This document shows positions 1 to 9,483 of a stretch of 64,000 nucleotides of DNA, piece after piece. The notes beneath the pieces are model-generated. The model saw nothing but the letters and a program-made list of their open reading frames with translations. It made no database searches and was not told the origin of the DNA. Source of the DNA: Clostridia bacterium. Its GTDB lineage: Bacteria; Bacillota; Clostridia; UBA1381; UBA9506. The translations under genes and the position numbers were made by a program. The DNA is taken from the NCBI GenBank assembly GCA_017399695.1, contig JAFQBK010000002.1:88448-152447 (forward strand). The letters are read 5' to 3'. Numbering within the stretch: position 1 is the stretch's first letter; each line of letters starts with the position of its first letter.

Positions 1-1
1 T

Positions 2-520
2 AATACGACTCGTTCCGGACATACTGCTGCTCATAATGTTGTGTTGCCTCAGCTGACCACCGGTTGCGGCGGCGTGAAATCCATCACCTTCAATTTATAT
101 TCGCAGGGTTCTGCCGGCGGCACGGTCTATATGTATCTGGATAATATCACGGTAACCAACGCATCCGCAAGTGACCTTTCGGGTATCTTTGTTACGAGTG
201 CAAGAGCAACCGATGGTGCAGGCACGGCACTTAGATCCTTTAGTGCAAACCAGGTTGTTTATGTGGATGCAGAGTATGCAAATGGCGGCAATACGGCATT
301 AAATGGTGCTCTTCTGTGTATGGCAGTCTATAATTCAAGCGATGAGCTGATTGCGGTAGCTGTGGCAGAGGAGAATATCGCGGTCGGCGAAGTAAAACCG
401 ATGTCGGTGGTATTCAAGATGCCGCCTACCTTGGGTAGCGGCGCATATATTAAGCTCTTTGCATGGAAATCGCTGTCGGCGATGAACCCATTAGAGGGCG
501 CAGTAACCATCGGTAAATAA
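2..520 (+). CDS. Secreted/surface protein, C-terminal fragment (5' end outside window)
   Basis: The reading frame is open from the first bases of the window, so this is the C-terminal part (about 172 residues) of a larger protein. The visible part is rich in Gly, Ala, Ser and Thr and reads as beta-sandwich sequence, followed by an approximately 100-residue domain ending in IKLFAWKSLSAMNPLEG. The same ending, KLFAWKSFADMNPL, closes the next gene, so the two share a C-terminal module; similar F-W-x-S-x-x-x-M-x-P-L endings are familiar from clostridial secreted carbohydrate-active proteins. Catalytic identity cannot be read from the fragment. It is followed by a hairpin and probably ends its own transcript. 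Confidence 0.75.
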   Translation, partial: NTTRSGHTAAHNVVLPQLTTGCGGVKSITFNLYSQGSAGGTVYMYLDNITVTNASASDLSGIFVTSARATDGAGTALRSFSANQVVYVDAEYANGGNTALNGALLCMAVYNSSDELIAVAVAEENIAVGEVKPMSVVFKMPPTLGSGAYIKLFAWKSLSAMNPLEGAVTIGK

Positions 521-547
521 ATTCTTACATTGGCAGTATAGCTTGAA

Positions 548-580
548 AGTCTGCGGCAAAGATATTCTTTGCCGCAGACT
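548..580 (+). terminator. Hairpin downstream of the truncated secreted-protein gene
   Basis: A 14 bp perfect stem (arms 548-561 and 567-580) with a 5-base loop lies 27 bases after the stop codon. It is followed by an A/T-rich stretch rather than a clean T-run, so it may be a weak terminator or a 3' stabiliser. Confidence 0.55.
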
Positions 581-591
581 AATTATAAAAT

Positions 592-649
592 ATAAAAATA
601 TAAAATAAAGAATATAAGTGGATTTGTATTTTATGTTTTATATTTTTAT
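592..649 (+). other. A/T-only inverted repeat in the leader of the next gene
   Basis: Almost pure A/T arms (592-610 and about 627-649) are complementary and end just before the ribosome binding site GAGGAGG of the 671 gene. It could fold in the leader mRNA or simply reflect A/T-rich promoter DNA. Confidence 0.3.
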
Positions 650-670
650 CTCTACGAGGAGGCAATCATT

Positions 671-3600
671 ATGCGTTCTGGGAAAATAGTCAAACGATTA
701 GTGTCTGCACTTGCGGCAGCTTCTTTAATGATTAGTCTTTTGCCGGTCTCTTTTGCTGCCGGTGGGACAACCTATTATGTTTCAGGGACAGCGGGAGCCG
801 CTGGAAATCCGGGGACTTCTGCATCGCCGTTTCGAACCATTGCACAAGCGATTGGGGCAATGTCTGACGGTGATACCTGTATTATCCGTGACGGCGTATA
901 TTATGAAACGCTCACAGTTGACGGAAAAAACAATCTGACCTTCCGTGCAGCAACGAATGGTAATGTGACTATCAGCGGTGGAACCGTCATATCCTCTTGG
1001 GAACGGGATACGACGATGGATCATGTTTGGAAAACAAGCACGGCCTCCTTTGTGGATGCAAGCGGCAATGACAGAAGCCTTCTCTTTCAAAATGGAGAGC
1101 TTTGCTATGAGGCTCGCTGGCCGAACCTGACGACAAGCGGCACAAGACATCCCTTGCTTTTGCGCGAAAACTATGCCCGTGTAGACTCCGGCAGTACGGA
1201 AAGAACCATCATTGTTGATGATGCACTGACAACGGATAGCTCGATTGCAGGAAAGAATTTAGCGGGCGCATCGGTTTGGTGTGCTTCGGGAGTCGCTTAC
1301 TGGAGCTATGTTTATCCGATTGAAAGCGTTTCCGGAAACACCATCGAGCTTGCGGAAACCTATACCTATACCGATTCGTCAGGCGTTCAGCAAACAGCCT
1401 CTGTTACGGAGGGCTCTAGCTTCTGGCCGGGGACGAATAGAGCGCAAGATGGAAAAAACATTTATTATATCTTTGACAGTAAGGACCTTTTGGATACAAA
1501 CGGCGAATGGTACCGCGACAGAAGTACGGGAACCCTGTATTTTTATGATGACAGCGGAAACGCACCCAAAGGCGTGGAGCTTCGCGCAAGAGAATATGCA
1601 ATTGATATTGATCATGCCAGCGGAATCAGTATCGAGGGCATCAATGTCCGTGGTGCAATAGTTAACCTTGATGACAATGCAAGAGATTGCGTGATTAAAA
1701 ATGCAACAATTGAAACTGTGGACTACTTAATGCCGAGAGAGGGAGAAAGAAGCGTAAAAGGCAAGCAACCGGGCGCATTGGGTGTTACTGTTAGTGGAAC
1801 GAATAACTTAATTACTGGTTGCGAAATTATGAATATGTATGGTGAGGGTATACTGCTTGAAGGCACAGGAAACCGCATCATAAATAACTATATTCACGAT
1901 ATTAACTTTGAACACACCTATTCTGACGGCGTGTATATCAACGGAAGCAATCACCTGGTAAGCCATAATACCATCGAAGGATTGGGGAGAGGCGCAATCG
2001 GCGGGCTGTTTACAAGCTGTGAGCTTGCTTACAATGACATGTCCGACGGATGCAGACTATCAAGAGACGGCGGCATTATTTATTTAACCAATAATGATTT
2101 CAAAAACTCGGAGTTCCACCACAATATTCTTCATGATAGCGTAGATAATGAGGGTATGCAGTATGGCCTGTATTTGGATAGTATGACGACAGGCGTTATA
2201 GTATACCGTAACCTTTTGTACAATTTAGAGGTAAATGACGGACACTCCAGACGCTCGATAGATATTAATCCCAACAGCCTGGGTAATATATTTTTTAACA
2301 ATACCGTGGCGAACACAAACCCCATTGGTGGCCTGACAGGCGACCGTTCACAGACAGTCATTGTGAACAATCTGTTTCAGTCAGATTACCTCCAGAGCGC
2401 ATGGATGGATGTGAATGCGGACCATAATGTTGTCGCAACCAACGCGTGGACCAACCCGTCGGCGGGGGATTATACGCTTTCTTCTGCAGCTACGTCGGTC
2501 ATTGATGTAGGTGTTCCTGTGCCGGGAGTAGCGGAGGACTATCTGGGCGAGGCTCCCGATTGTGGTGCTTTTGAGAATGGTGAAACGGCATGGACCGCAG
2601 GACATGACGTTTCAAATAAAGAGTTTTCAAAAGAGACGTTCCGTTTGAACGAGAAAATTCCATATCGTAACTATGTGGTAAATGGCGGCTTTGAAACCTT
2701 TAAGCAAGTGACGAGCAACGGCGTAACAAGTATATGCGCAGATGGTGGTTGGACCGACAGCGATGGCGGAGAAATACCGCTTCTTACGGAACGCGCATGG
2801 ACGACATACGGCTCTTATGCTATGAGTGGGAACTATTCGGCGAAGCTCGCTGAGGGTCAGACGATTACTCAAACCATTACCGGATTAAAACCATATACGA
2901 CGTACCTTGCAGGCGGTTATGCGCAACTGTCGGGAGAATACACCCCATCAGGGAACGGCAGTATTCCGGAAAACTATTCGGAACTGACGAGAGGCAATAC
3001 CATTACGGGATTTACAACCGATACCGAACATTGTATCCGCTATCCTGCTATGAACTTCGGTACAACCGGCTATGATGCTCTGCAGTTTAGACTTCAGTTC
3101 ACTTCTTCAAGCACCAGAACAGGAAGTCCTAGCCGCAGCATTGAAGTTTGGCTTGGAAATCCAAAGGCTGGCGGCGAACGGCTTTCAAGCGTTTCCGTTT
3201 TGCCGACAGAGGTACCATCTTATACGCACGTTTGGCTTTTTAAGACGGCAAAATTTGGTAGAAGTCTGACCGGAAGTCAAGAGATTTATGTTGTATTTAA
3301 GGGTGATTTTTACGGCGTTGCTGTTGCGGGGAAAGTATTTTTTGATGATACCGATGGGGAAGACCAGGTAACACTGACAGCGAAAAGCGATAGCGGCGAA
3401 CAAGACAGTATTTCGTTCTCCGGCCGTGGATTTTCTTCATCTCTGCGAGGAGTGGAAGTGACCACCGGTTCAGAAGGCAGTATTGTATTGTCGCTCACAA
3501 AGAGCGGTGGCACGCTGAACGGATATGTAGACGAAATCCGTGTGTCGGAAACCTATAATCCTATGGATATATATATGGGCACCACGGAAGTCAAGGATGA

Positions 3601-4243
3601 AAATGGAACGTTGGTTTATGCGATTCACAAGGGCGATATGCATATTATCAACGGAGAATTGGTCAGTAGCGGTGAAGCAGGAACCGTAACGGCAACACTG
3701 CGTGGTATTGATGGCACGGGTTTGGTCTGTGAAGGAACGGGCGGGGTATATGCCGTCACAGCCGGCGGCGTGCAGAGCTTTTCTTTGAATACGAGAGCAC
3801 CTCTTTCGGATCATGCAATGTTTCTTTTAAGCCTGAAAGATGAGACTGGCAGAACATTTTCCCACACGATTACTAACGGAGATGTCTTAAAACAGGCAGA
3901 GGGAGAGACAACGCTTCTTTTGAAGGATTTTGCAATAAGAAATATGGATGGGACATTGCTTATGGAGCCGACGTGCGGGGAATTTAACCTTTTTGAAACC
4001 GCTTTGGAAAATAAGAGCGATGAGTCGATTCCTATGTTGGGATTTATGGCAATTTATAAAGATGGTGCTTTGTTCGATTTAATGTACCTAAATCGAAATA
4101 TTGACCCGAATGAAAGTGACAGATTCTGGCTTGGAACATTTATGCCAGAACAAGGCAACATAACAGTGAAACTCTTTGCATGGAAGTCTTTTGCAGATAT
4201 GAACCCATTGTTTGAGCATGCGTTGTTTGAAACGACGAATTAG
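671..4243 (+). CDS. Large secreted right-handed beta-helix protein, putative polysaccharide-active
   Basis: 1190 residues with a clear signal peptide (basic start, hydrophobic stretch to about residue 29 ending SFAA). A segment beginning TYYVSGTAGAAGNPGTSASP and continuing with repeated N-x-I/V turns (for example NRIINNYIHDINFEH and NHLVSHNTIEG) is typical of the parallel beta-helix (pectate-lyase-like) fold, roughly residues 30-650. A carbohydrate-binding-like beta-sandwich region follows (about 670-1000), then a C-terminal module ending KLFAWKSFADMNPL that is shared with the truncated gene upstream. Family members include polysaccharide lyases, epimerases and glycosidases; the exact substrate cannot be named. 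The start ATG has GAGGAGG about 9 bases upstream. The gene leads a tight three-gene cassette (27 and 25 base gaps) with GH2 and GH94-like enzymes. Confidence 0.85.
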   Translation: MRSGKIVKRLVSALAAASLMISLLPVSFAAGGTTYYVSGTAGAAGNPGTSASPFRTIAQAIGAMSDGDTCIIRDGVYYETLTVDGKNNLTFRAATNGNVTISGGTVISSWERDTTMDHVWKTSTASFVDASGNDRSLLFQNGELCYEARWPNLTTSGTRHPLLLRENYARVDSGSTERTIIVDDALTTDSSIAGKNLAGASVWCASGVAYWSYVYPIESVSGNTIELAETYTYTDSSGVQQTASVTEGSSFWPGTNRAQDGKNIYYIFDSKDLLDTNGEWYRDRSTGTLYFYDDSGNAPKGVELRAREYAIDIDHASGISIEGINVRGAIVNLDDNARDCVIKNATIETVDYLMPREGERSVKGKQPGALGVTVSGTNNLITGCEIMNMYGEGILLEGTGNRIINNYIHDINFEHTYSDGVYINGSNHLVSHNTIEGLGRGAIGGLFTSCELAYNDMSDGCRLSRDGGIIYLTNNDFKNSEFHHNILHDSVDNEGMQYGLYLDSMTTGVIVYRNLLYNLEVNDGHSRRSIDINPNSLGNIFFNNTVANTNPIGGLTGDRSQTVIVNNLFQSDYLQSAWMDVNADHNVVATNAWTNPSAGDYTLSSAATSVIDVGVPVPGVAEDYLGEAPDCGAFENGETAWTAGHDVSNKEFSKETFRLNEKIPYRNYVVNGGFETFKQVTSNGVTSICADGGWTDSDGGEIPLLTERAWTTYGSYAMSGNYSAKLAEGQTITQTITGLKPYTTYLAGGYAQLSGEYTPSGNGSIPENYSELTRGNTITGFTTDTEHCIRYPAMNFGTTGYDALQFRLQFTSSSTRTGSPSRSIEVWLGNPKAGGERLSSVSVLPTEVPSYTHVWLFKTAKFGRSLTGSQEIYVVFKGDFYGVAVAGKVFFDDTDGEDQVTLTAKSDSGEQDSISFSGRGFSSSLRGVEVTTGSEGSIVLSLTKSGGTLNGYVDEIRVSETYNPMDIYMGTTEVKDENGTLVYAIHKGDMHIINGELVSSGEAGTVTATLRGIDGTGLVCEGTGGVYAVTAGGVQSFSLNTRAPLSDHAMFLLSLKDETGRTFSHTITNGDVLKQAEGETTLLLKDFAIRNMDGTLLMEPTCGEFNLFETALENKSDESIPMLGFMAIYKDGALFDLMYLNRNIDPNESDRFWLGTFMPEQGNITVKLFAWKSFADMNPLFEHALFETTN

Positions 4244-4269
4244 AAAACAACCTTAAGGAGAGAAAACCA

Positions 4270-7086
4270 ATGAAGGAAAGCGGATTTATAGCAATAGCAA
4301 GGAATAATTTCCTGAGTGAAGAACGGGAAAAATATATGGTTGAGCCGCAACCGATACCATATGAAAAAAAGGTATGCGCCTTGCAAAAAGCAGCGGGAGC
4401 ACCGGTTCGGACACAGGAAAAAATGAAAACCAAAGAGGAACTTTATGAAGCTCTTGATGTTCTCCGTAAGCAATATGAGCCGTTTTTGCTGAATCACGCA
4501 CCGAAACTGGAGGAATTTAATCGGCATATTTCTATTGAAACATTTACCTTAGACGGCGAAAAGGAAATCACCATTCCGCATTTCGGTGGACCTTTAGGTT
4601 ATGCGAAACAAGTGTATGAAGCAGAATTCTCTCTGGAGAATTTTCAGGGGAAGGCGGTCTACTTTGGCTGTAAGGGCGCAGATTACAAAGCAACTGTTTA
4701 CATTAACGATGTCTGCATCGGAATCCATGAGGGTTTCTTTTCTCCTTTTGAATTTGAGATAACGCAAGCAGCACACGCAGGGAAAAACCGTTTGAAAATT
4801 GTTCTGGAAAACGATTTTGTTTATATGGGCAATACTCGTCGCGGCGAAGCAGGAGTTGTTGCAGGGGGAGAGAAGTATCAAGGCGATAAGCTCTATGCAG
4901 CTACGGGCGTTGGATACGATGACCCTGAAATTGGATGGCATCATTGCCCGCCGGGGTTTGGAATTTATCATGAGGTGTATATTGAAGTTCGTAATATGAT
5001 ACACATCTCGGATATGTATGTGCGTCCAGACGTGGACGCAGGCGTTGCGGAGCTTTGGCTTGAGATTGAAAATGCAGAGTATGAAGGCAGAGAGGTGGTC
5101 TTTGACCTATCGCTATATGGTCAGAACTTTGAGGAAACCATCTTTGAGCATCTTCTGTATGAGCCAAAAATAGAAAACAAATGGATGCTGGCAAGACGCG
5201 GCAAAAATATATATAAAATACCGATTTCTATTTCTGATATCAAAGTCTGGGAACCCGACACACCGTTTTTGTACCAGCTTCAAGTCAGTGTAACCTGTGG
5301 AGGAAAGCTGTGTGATAAAGACAAATATTCCTTTGGTATGCGCTCTTTTGTGCAGGATAACGAAAGTCATCCCAAGGGAAGATATTACTTAAATGGCCGT
5401 TCGATTCGCCTGCGCGGAGCCAATACGATGGGTTTTGAGCAGCAGGATGTTATGCGTGGAGATTTTAAGCAGTTGATTGACGATATTCTATTGGCTAAGG
5501 TCTGCCATATGAATTTCTGGAGGCTGACGCAGCGTCCTGTGCAGGATGAGGTCTACCAGTACTGTGATATGTTAGGTCTTATGACACAAACCGACTTGCC
5601 GCTGTTTAGCGTTATGCGACGCAATAAGGTGTGTGAGGCATTGCGTCAGACGGAAGAAATGATTCGTATGGTGCGCAAGCATCCGTGTAATGTATCTATC
5701 AGTTATATTAATGAACCGCACTTTAATGAAGACCATTTGGACAACGGAAAAGGGCGTGCAGAGCCGCACAGACATTTGGTTCGAGAGGAATTAGAATCCT
5801 TCTTTCTGACCTGCGATTCAGTAGTAAAATTGAATCAGCCGGACTGCGTTATTAAGCATATTGACGGTGACTTTATGTCTCCGGATCTTTCCGGCTCTAA
5901 CTGTATGCCTGATAATCACTGCTATACCATGTGGTATTTTGGTCATGGTATTGATATTGGAAAGCTGCATAAAGGCTATTGGCAGCGGATTTTGCCGGAT
6001 TGGTATTATGGCTGTGGAGAATATGGCGGTGAGGGTTTGGATTTTCCGGACCTTATGAGACGCCGTTATCCGAAAGAATGGCTCAAAGAGCCATTTGACC
6101 CGGACAATATTGTTTGTGCACAGACCAAAACGGTTCATTTTATGTTTTTTGATACTCCCACCACCCTTGAGGGTTGGGTGGATGCAACACACCGTCATCA
6201 GGTATTTTCAACCAAAATGATGACGGAAGCTTTCCGCCGCGACCCAAGGATGGTATCTTTTGCCATTCACCTTTTCATTGATGCGTGGCCGAGCGGCTGG
6301 ATGAAAACCATTATGGATTGCGAAAGGACTCCGAAACCGGCGTTCTTTGCATATCGGGACGCATTAGAGCCGATTATGGTAAGTTTGCGTAGTGACCGCT
6401 TTACTTACTATGAGGACGAAACTGTAAGTGTTGAAGCTTATGTCTGCAATGATACACAAGAAACCGATGACGGCGATTATCGTCTGGTGTTTGAGTTGTA
6501 TGACAGCGAAACGCTCATTATGCAAAAAGAGCAGATGGCAGAATTCGAGAAAGATACAACAAGCTATATTGCCAACGCGGAATTCCGTGTGGATGCTGGT
6601 GGCGACAGAAAGAAATATACGCTTAAGGCAGTTTTGTTAAAAGATGGAGAAGTTTGCCACTATAATACTTTTGATTTTGAGGTATTTGCAAGACAACCAT
6701 TTACCGAAAACAACAATATCGTGCTGATTTCGGATTTGGATGTTGGTGAGCATGAGATTGCCGGAGAGATTGTTAAAGTAAAGGACGGCGAACGTCGTGT
6801 GTTTGTTTCGAGAAACACGGGACATCCTGCGGTAGACGGCTTCCGCGAACATGATTTCTTTATGTGGTATGATAAAAAAGAAGATATGATTACGCCGATT
6901 CTGCGCAATGTTTTTGAAGCGGAAGGATTTACACCGATTCTTCTGGCGGAAGGAAACGGATCAAAGGTTATGGCGGCGGGCGTGAAGGAATACCAGGGCA
7001 AAAAATATGTGATTTCCATGCTTGATTTAAGACACGAAGAAAATCCGATTGCGCAGCGTTTCTTAAAGAAGTTATATGAAATGTAG
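4270..7086 (+). CDS. Glycoside hydrolase family 2 protein (beta-glycosidase type)
   Basis: 938 residues without a signal peptide, so probably cytoplasmic. The order is that of GH2: a jelly-roll sugar-binding domain (about 90-240, with KATVYINDVCIGIHEGFFSP), an immunoglobulin-like domain (about 250-365), then a TIM barrel opening with YYLNGRSIRLRGAN. The acid/base candidate is Glu482 in SYINEPH and the nucleophile candidate is Glu584 in GCGEYGGEG. The last 250 residues are an extra beta-rich part. GH2 members include beta-galactosidases, beta-glucuronidases and beta-mannosidases; the specificity here is not readable. AAGGAG lies about 10 bases before the start. Its place between a secreted beta-helix protein and a GH94-like phosphorylase suggests it trims imported oligosaccharides. 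Confidence 0.88.
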   Translation: MKESGFIAIARNNFLSEEREKYMVEPQPIPYEKKVCALQKAAGAPVRTQEKMKTKEELYEALDVLRKQYEPFLLNHAPKLEEFNRHISIETFTLDGEKEITIPHFGGPLGYAKQVYEAEFSLENFQGKAVYFGCKGADYKATVYINDVCIGIHEGFFSPFEFEITQAAHAGKNRLKIVLENDFVYMGNTRRGEAGVVAGGEKYQGDKLYAATGVGYDDPEIGWHHCPPGFGIYHEVYIEVRNMIHISDMYVRPDVDAGVAELWLEIENAEYEGREVVFDLSLYGQNFEETIFEHLLYEPKIENKWMLARRGKNIYKIPISISDIKVWEPDTPFLYQLQVSVTCGGKLCDKDKYSFGMRSFVQDNESHPKGRYYLNGRSIRLRGANTMGFEQQDVMRGDFKQLIDDILLAKVCHMNFWRLTQRPVQDEVYQYCDMLGLMTQTDLPLFSVMRRNKVCEALRQTEEMIRMVRKHPCNVSISYINEPHFNEDHLDNGKGRAEPHRHLVREELESFFLTCDSVVKLNQPDCVIKHIDGDFMSPDLSGSNCMPDNHCYTMWYFGHGIDIGKLHKGYWQRILPDWYYGCGEYGGEGLDFPDLMRRRYPKEWLKEPFDPDNIVCAQTKTVHFMFFDTPTTLEGWVDATHRHQVFSTKMMTEAFRRDPRMVSFAIHLFIDAWPSGWMKTIMDCERTPKPAFFAYRDALEPIMVSLRSDRFTYYEDETVSVEAYVCNDTQETDDGDYRLVFELYDSETLIMQKEQMAEFEKDTTSYIANAEFRVDAGGDRKKYTLKAVLLKDGEVCHYNTFDFEVFARQPFTENNNIVLISDLDVGEHEIAGEIVKVKDGERRVFVSRNTGHPAVDGFREHDFFMWYDKKEDMITPILRNVFEAEGFTPILLAEGNGSKVMAAGVKEYQGKKYVISMLDLRHEENPIAQRFLKKLYEM

Positions 7087-7111
7087 ATGCAGGTAAAGAG
7101 GGGCGAAACTT

Positions 7112-9373
7112 ATGGCGCATAAACAATATGGACACTACATAGAAGGCAGCTCTGACTATTGTATCACAAGGGCAGATTTGCCGAGAAACTGGTATAATTA
7201 CCTTTGGAATGACCACTATGTCACCTTTACATCGCAGACCGGTGCCGGTGAAAGTGTACTGCAAGACTCCTTGGGGAGAAGAATCGGTCTCGTCAGAGAC
7301 AGAGGATTTTATCTGTTGGAGGGGGAAGTAAGTTGGGGTATTCACGGACTTCCTGTGAATCAGAACAATGATAAATTCACTTGTACGCACTCGCGCGGAG
7401 CAACGGAGGTTTCTGTTGAAAACTATGGGATTGCTTCTAGAGTTATCAGTATTGTTCCTGATGGAGCGAACTGCGAATTGTGGAAATTAAAATTAAAGAA
7501 TTTATCCGAAGAAAAAAGACAGCTGTCAGCGATTGTGTTTTGTGATACGAAGATGGACGGCATATACCAAAGACAGGGGTATCATACGGGAACAGCGTCA
7601 TTTTCTCAGGCGTTAAACGGCGTTTTTAGTTGCGGTTTTGTATCTTTTGAAGATGAAGTGAAAGAGGCCTATGGTTTTTTGGCATTATCAGAAACGGCAG
7701 ACGGCTACGACTGCACCTATAACTCAATTATAGGACCTTATGGCTCATTTGCACACCCCATCGTTTTGGAGCGAGGGGGCCTCAGCAATACGGACGGCCT
7801 GGGAGAGAAGCTTTCATTTGCGCTTGAAAAGAAGATTGAGCTTGCACCAAACGAAGAAAAAGAGTTGGTCTATATCTGCGGTGTTGCTTTTTCTATGGAA
7901 GAGGCAAAGAAAATGAAAACCGCTTATGCAGTTCCGAAAACGTTTGATTTGGAAAAAGAAGCAGTTTTAGAAAAATTCAGAAGCCAGACGGCAATGGTCT
8001 CCATCGAAACGCCGGATGAACTACTAAACAATATGTTTGAATGGCTGAAGCATCAGTCAAATTTAGGCTCCCGATGGGCACGGGTACGCCATAACGGCTA
8101 TCGCGACCTAACCAGCGACACGGAATGCTTATCTTGTATCAATCCGAAACTGGCGTTAGAGCGCTTCAAAAGAATACTAACTTATCAGTATTCTAGCGGT
8201 TATGCTCCGCGGACGTTTATTGACGGAATGATTCAACCGAATAATTTTGCAGATAATACGGTCTGGCTAAATTTTGCGGCGATGTCTATCATTAAGGAAC
8301 TGGGCGATACTTCTATTTTAGATATCGAGGTCCCATATAACGACGGAACCGTCGGCACAATCTATGAGCATTTGTTCCGTTCGGTTGATTATCTGTATCA
8401 TTTTAAAGGCTTGCACGGTTTGGTTAAAATCTGGGGCGGCGACTGGAACGACTGTATGGCGAGTGCCGGCTTAGAGGGACGAGGCGTCAGCATTTGGTTG
8501 AGTATCGCCTGGTATCGTGCGAATCAATTTTTTGCAGAAATTGCACGTATGGTAGGAAACAATGGGGATGCCGAGCTTTGCGTTGCACGTGGTGAAGAAA
8601 TGCGCGAGCTGATTGAGGAGTATGGCTGGGATGGCGAATATTATATGTATGCCATCAATGACTGGGGCGAAAAAATTGGATCCAAAGAAAGTCCTCAAGG
8701 TCAAATTTTCTTAAATCCGCAGATTTGGGCGGTGCTTTCAGGCGTTTCGAAAAACGGTAGAGAAGTTCAGGCAATGGAAAGCGCACAAAAGAAACTGGAT
8801 TCAGAACTTGGCACGATGGTTTCCCTGGCCTATACTGAGTATGACCCGCATATTGGCTATGTTACCTTAAAGCCCGCCGGTGTGCATGAAAACGGAGGAG
8901 TATATCTGCATACGATTGCCTGGAAAATTGCGGCTGATGCAATGCTTGGTCGTGCAGATTGGGTAGAAAAGGATATCGAAACCATTTTGCCGTTCCGCAA
9001 TAAAGTTGTCGCAGGAAGAGCAGAGCCTTACATTATGTGCAATTCCTATTTTGGCGAACAGACGGGATATCGCTATGGTACGCCGGGTCAAAGCTGGCGT
9101 ACGGCGGCGGGCCAGTGGTTTCAAAAAGCCCTTGTGAATTATGTTTTTGGTCTGCAACCGGAAATGGACGGACTTAAAATTGAGCCGTGCCTCCCTCCGA
9201 GTTGGAAAAAATGCGCTATCCGAAAAGTATTTAGAGGAATAACCTACGATATCAGCTATGAAAATGGCGGAACGCGCGTGAAAGAGATTTATGTCAATAA
9301 TGAAAAAATTGATGGCAATATTCTCCCTTTGTTGGACGATATCGTTAAGGTCAAGGTCATAACGGGAGAATAA
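7112..9373 (+). CDS. GH94-like glycoside phosphorylase
   Basis: 753 residues, cytoplasmic. The N-terminal beta-sandwich (about 1-280) leads into an alpha/alpha barrel carrying GGDWNDCM, where Asp447 of DWND is at the position of the catalytic acid of cellobiose-phosphorylase-type GH94 enzymes. The region YGTPGQSWRTAAGQWFQKAL and the ending GLQPEMDGLKIEPCLPPSW are also characteristic of GH94. Such enzymes cleave beta-glucosides with phosphate to give a sugar 1-phosphate, saving ATP. Which disaccharide is used cannot be told. The gene follows the GH2 gene by 25 bases with GAGGGG before the ATG, and is the last gene of the cassette, ending at a strong terminator. Confidence 0.85.
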   Translation: MAHKQYGHYIEGSSDYCITRADLPRNWYNYLWNDHYVTFTSQTGAGESVLQDSLGRRIGLVRDRGFYLLEGEVSWGIHGLPVNQNNDKFTCTHSRGATEVSVENYGIASRVISIVPDGANCELWKLKLKNLSEEKRQLSAIVFCDTKMDGIYQRQGYHTGTASFSQALNGVFSCGFVSFEDEVKEAYGFLALSETADGYDCTYNSIIGPYGSFAHPIVLERGGLSNTDGLGEKLSFALEKKIELAPNEEKELVYICGVAFSMEEAKKMKTAYAVPKTFDLEKEAVLEKFRSQTAMVSIETPDELLNNMFEWLKHQSNLGSRWARVRHNGYRDLTSDTECLSCINPKLALERFKRILTYQYSSGYAPRTFIDGMIQPNNFADNTVWLNFAAMSIIKELGDTSILDIEVPYNDGTVGTIYEHLFRSVDYLYHFKGLHGLVKIWGGDWNDCMASAGLEGRGVSIWLSIAWYRANQFFAEIARMVGNNGDAELCVARGEEMRELIEEYGWDGEYYMYAINDWGEKIGSKESPQGQIFLNPQIWAVLSGVSKNGREVQAMESAQKKLDSELGTMVSLAYTEYDPHIGYVTLKPAGVHENGGVYLHTIAWKIAADAMLGRADWVEKDIETILPFRNKVVAGRAEPYIMCNSYFGEQTGYRYGTPGQSWRTAAGQWFQKALVNYVFGLQPEMDGLKIEPCLPPSWKKCAIRKVFRGITYDISYENGGTRVKEIYVNNEKIDGNILPLLDDIVKVKVITGE

Positions 9374-9450
9374 AAAACATAACTATTGTTGAAAATCTCT
9401 ATGTTATTTTTAGTAATGCGGTCGCTGTCTAAAGGCACCGACATAGAAAA

Positions 9451-9483
9451 TACTCTACCCGAAACCGGGTAGAGTATTTTTTT
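9451..9483 (+). terminator. Rho-independent terminator after the GH94-like gene
   Basis: An 11 bp perfect stem (9451-9461 with 9466-9476), loop AAAC, is followed by seven T residues. The T-run touches the stop codon of the convergent spoIVB gene. Confidence 0.9.

Noticed and set aside
5818..6198. 126-residue open frame on the minus strand inside the GH2 gene
   Set aside because: It is a shadow of the GH2 frame, lacks a ribosome site and shows no recognisable protein features; many similar antisense frames occur here and were all left out.
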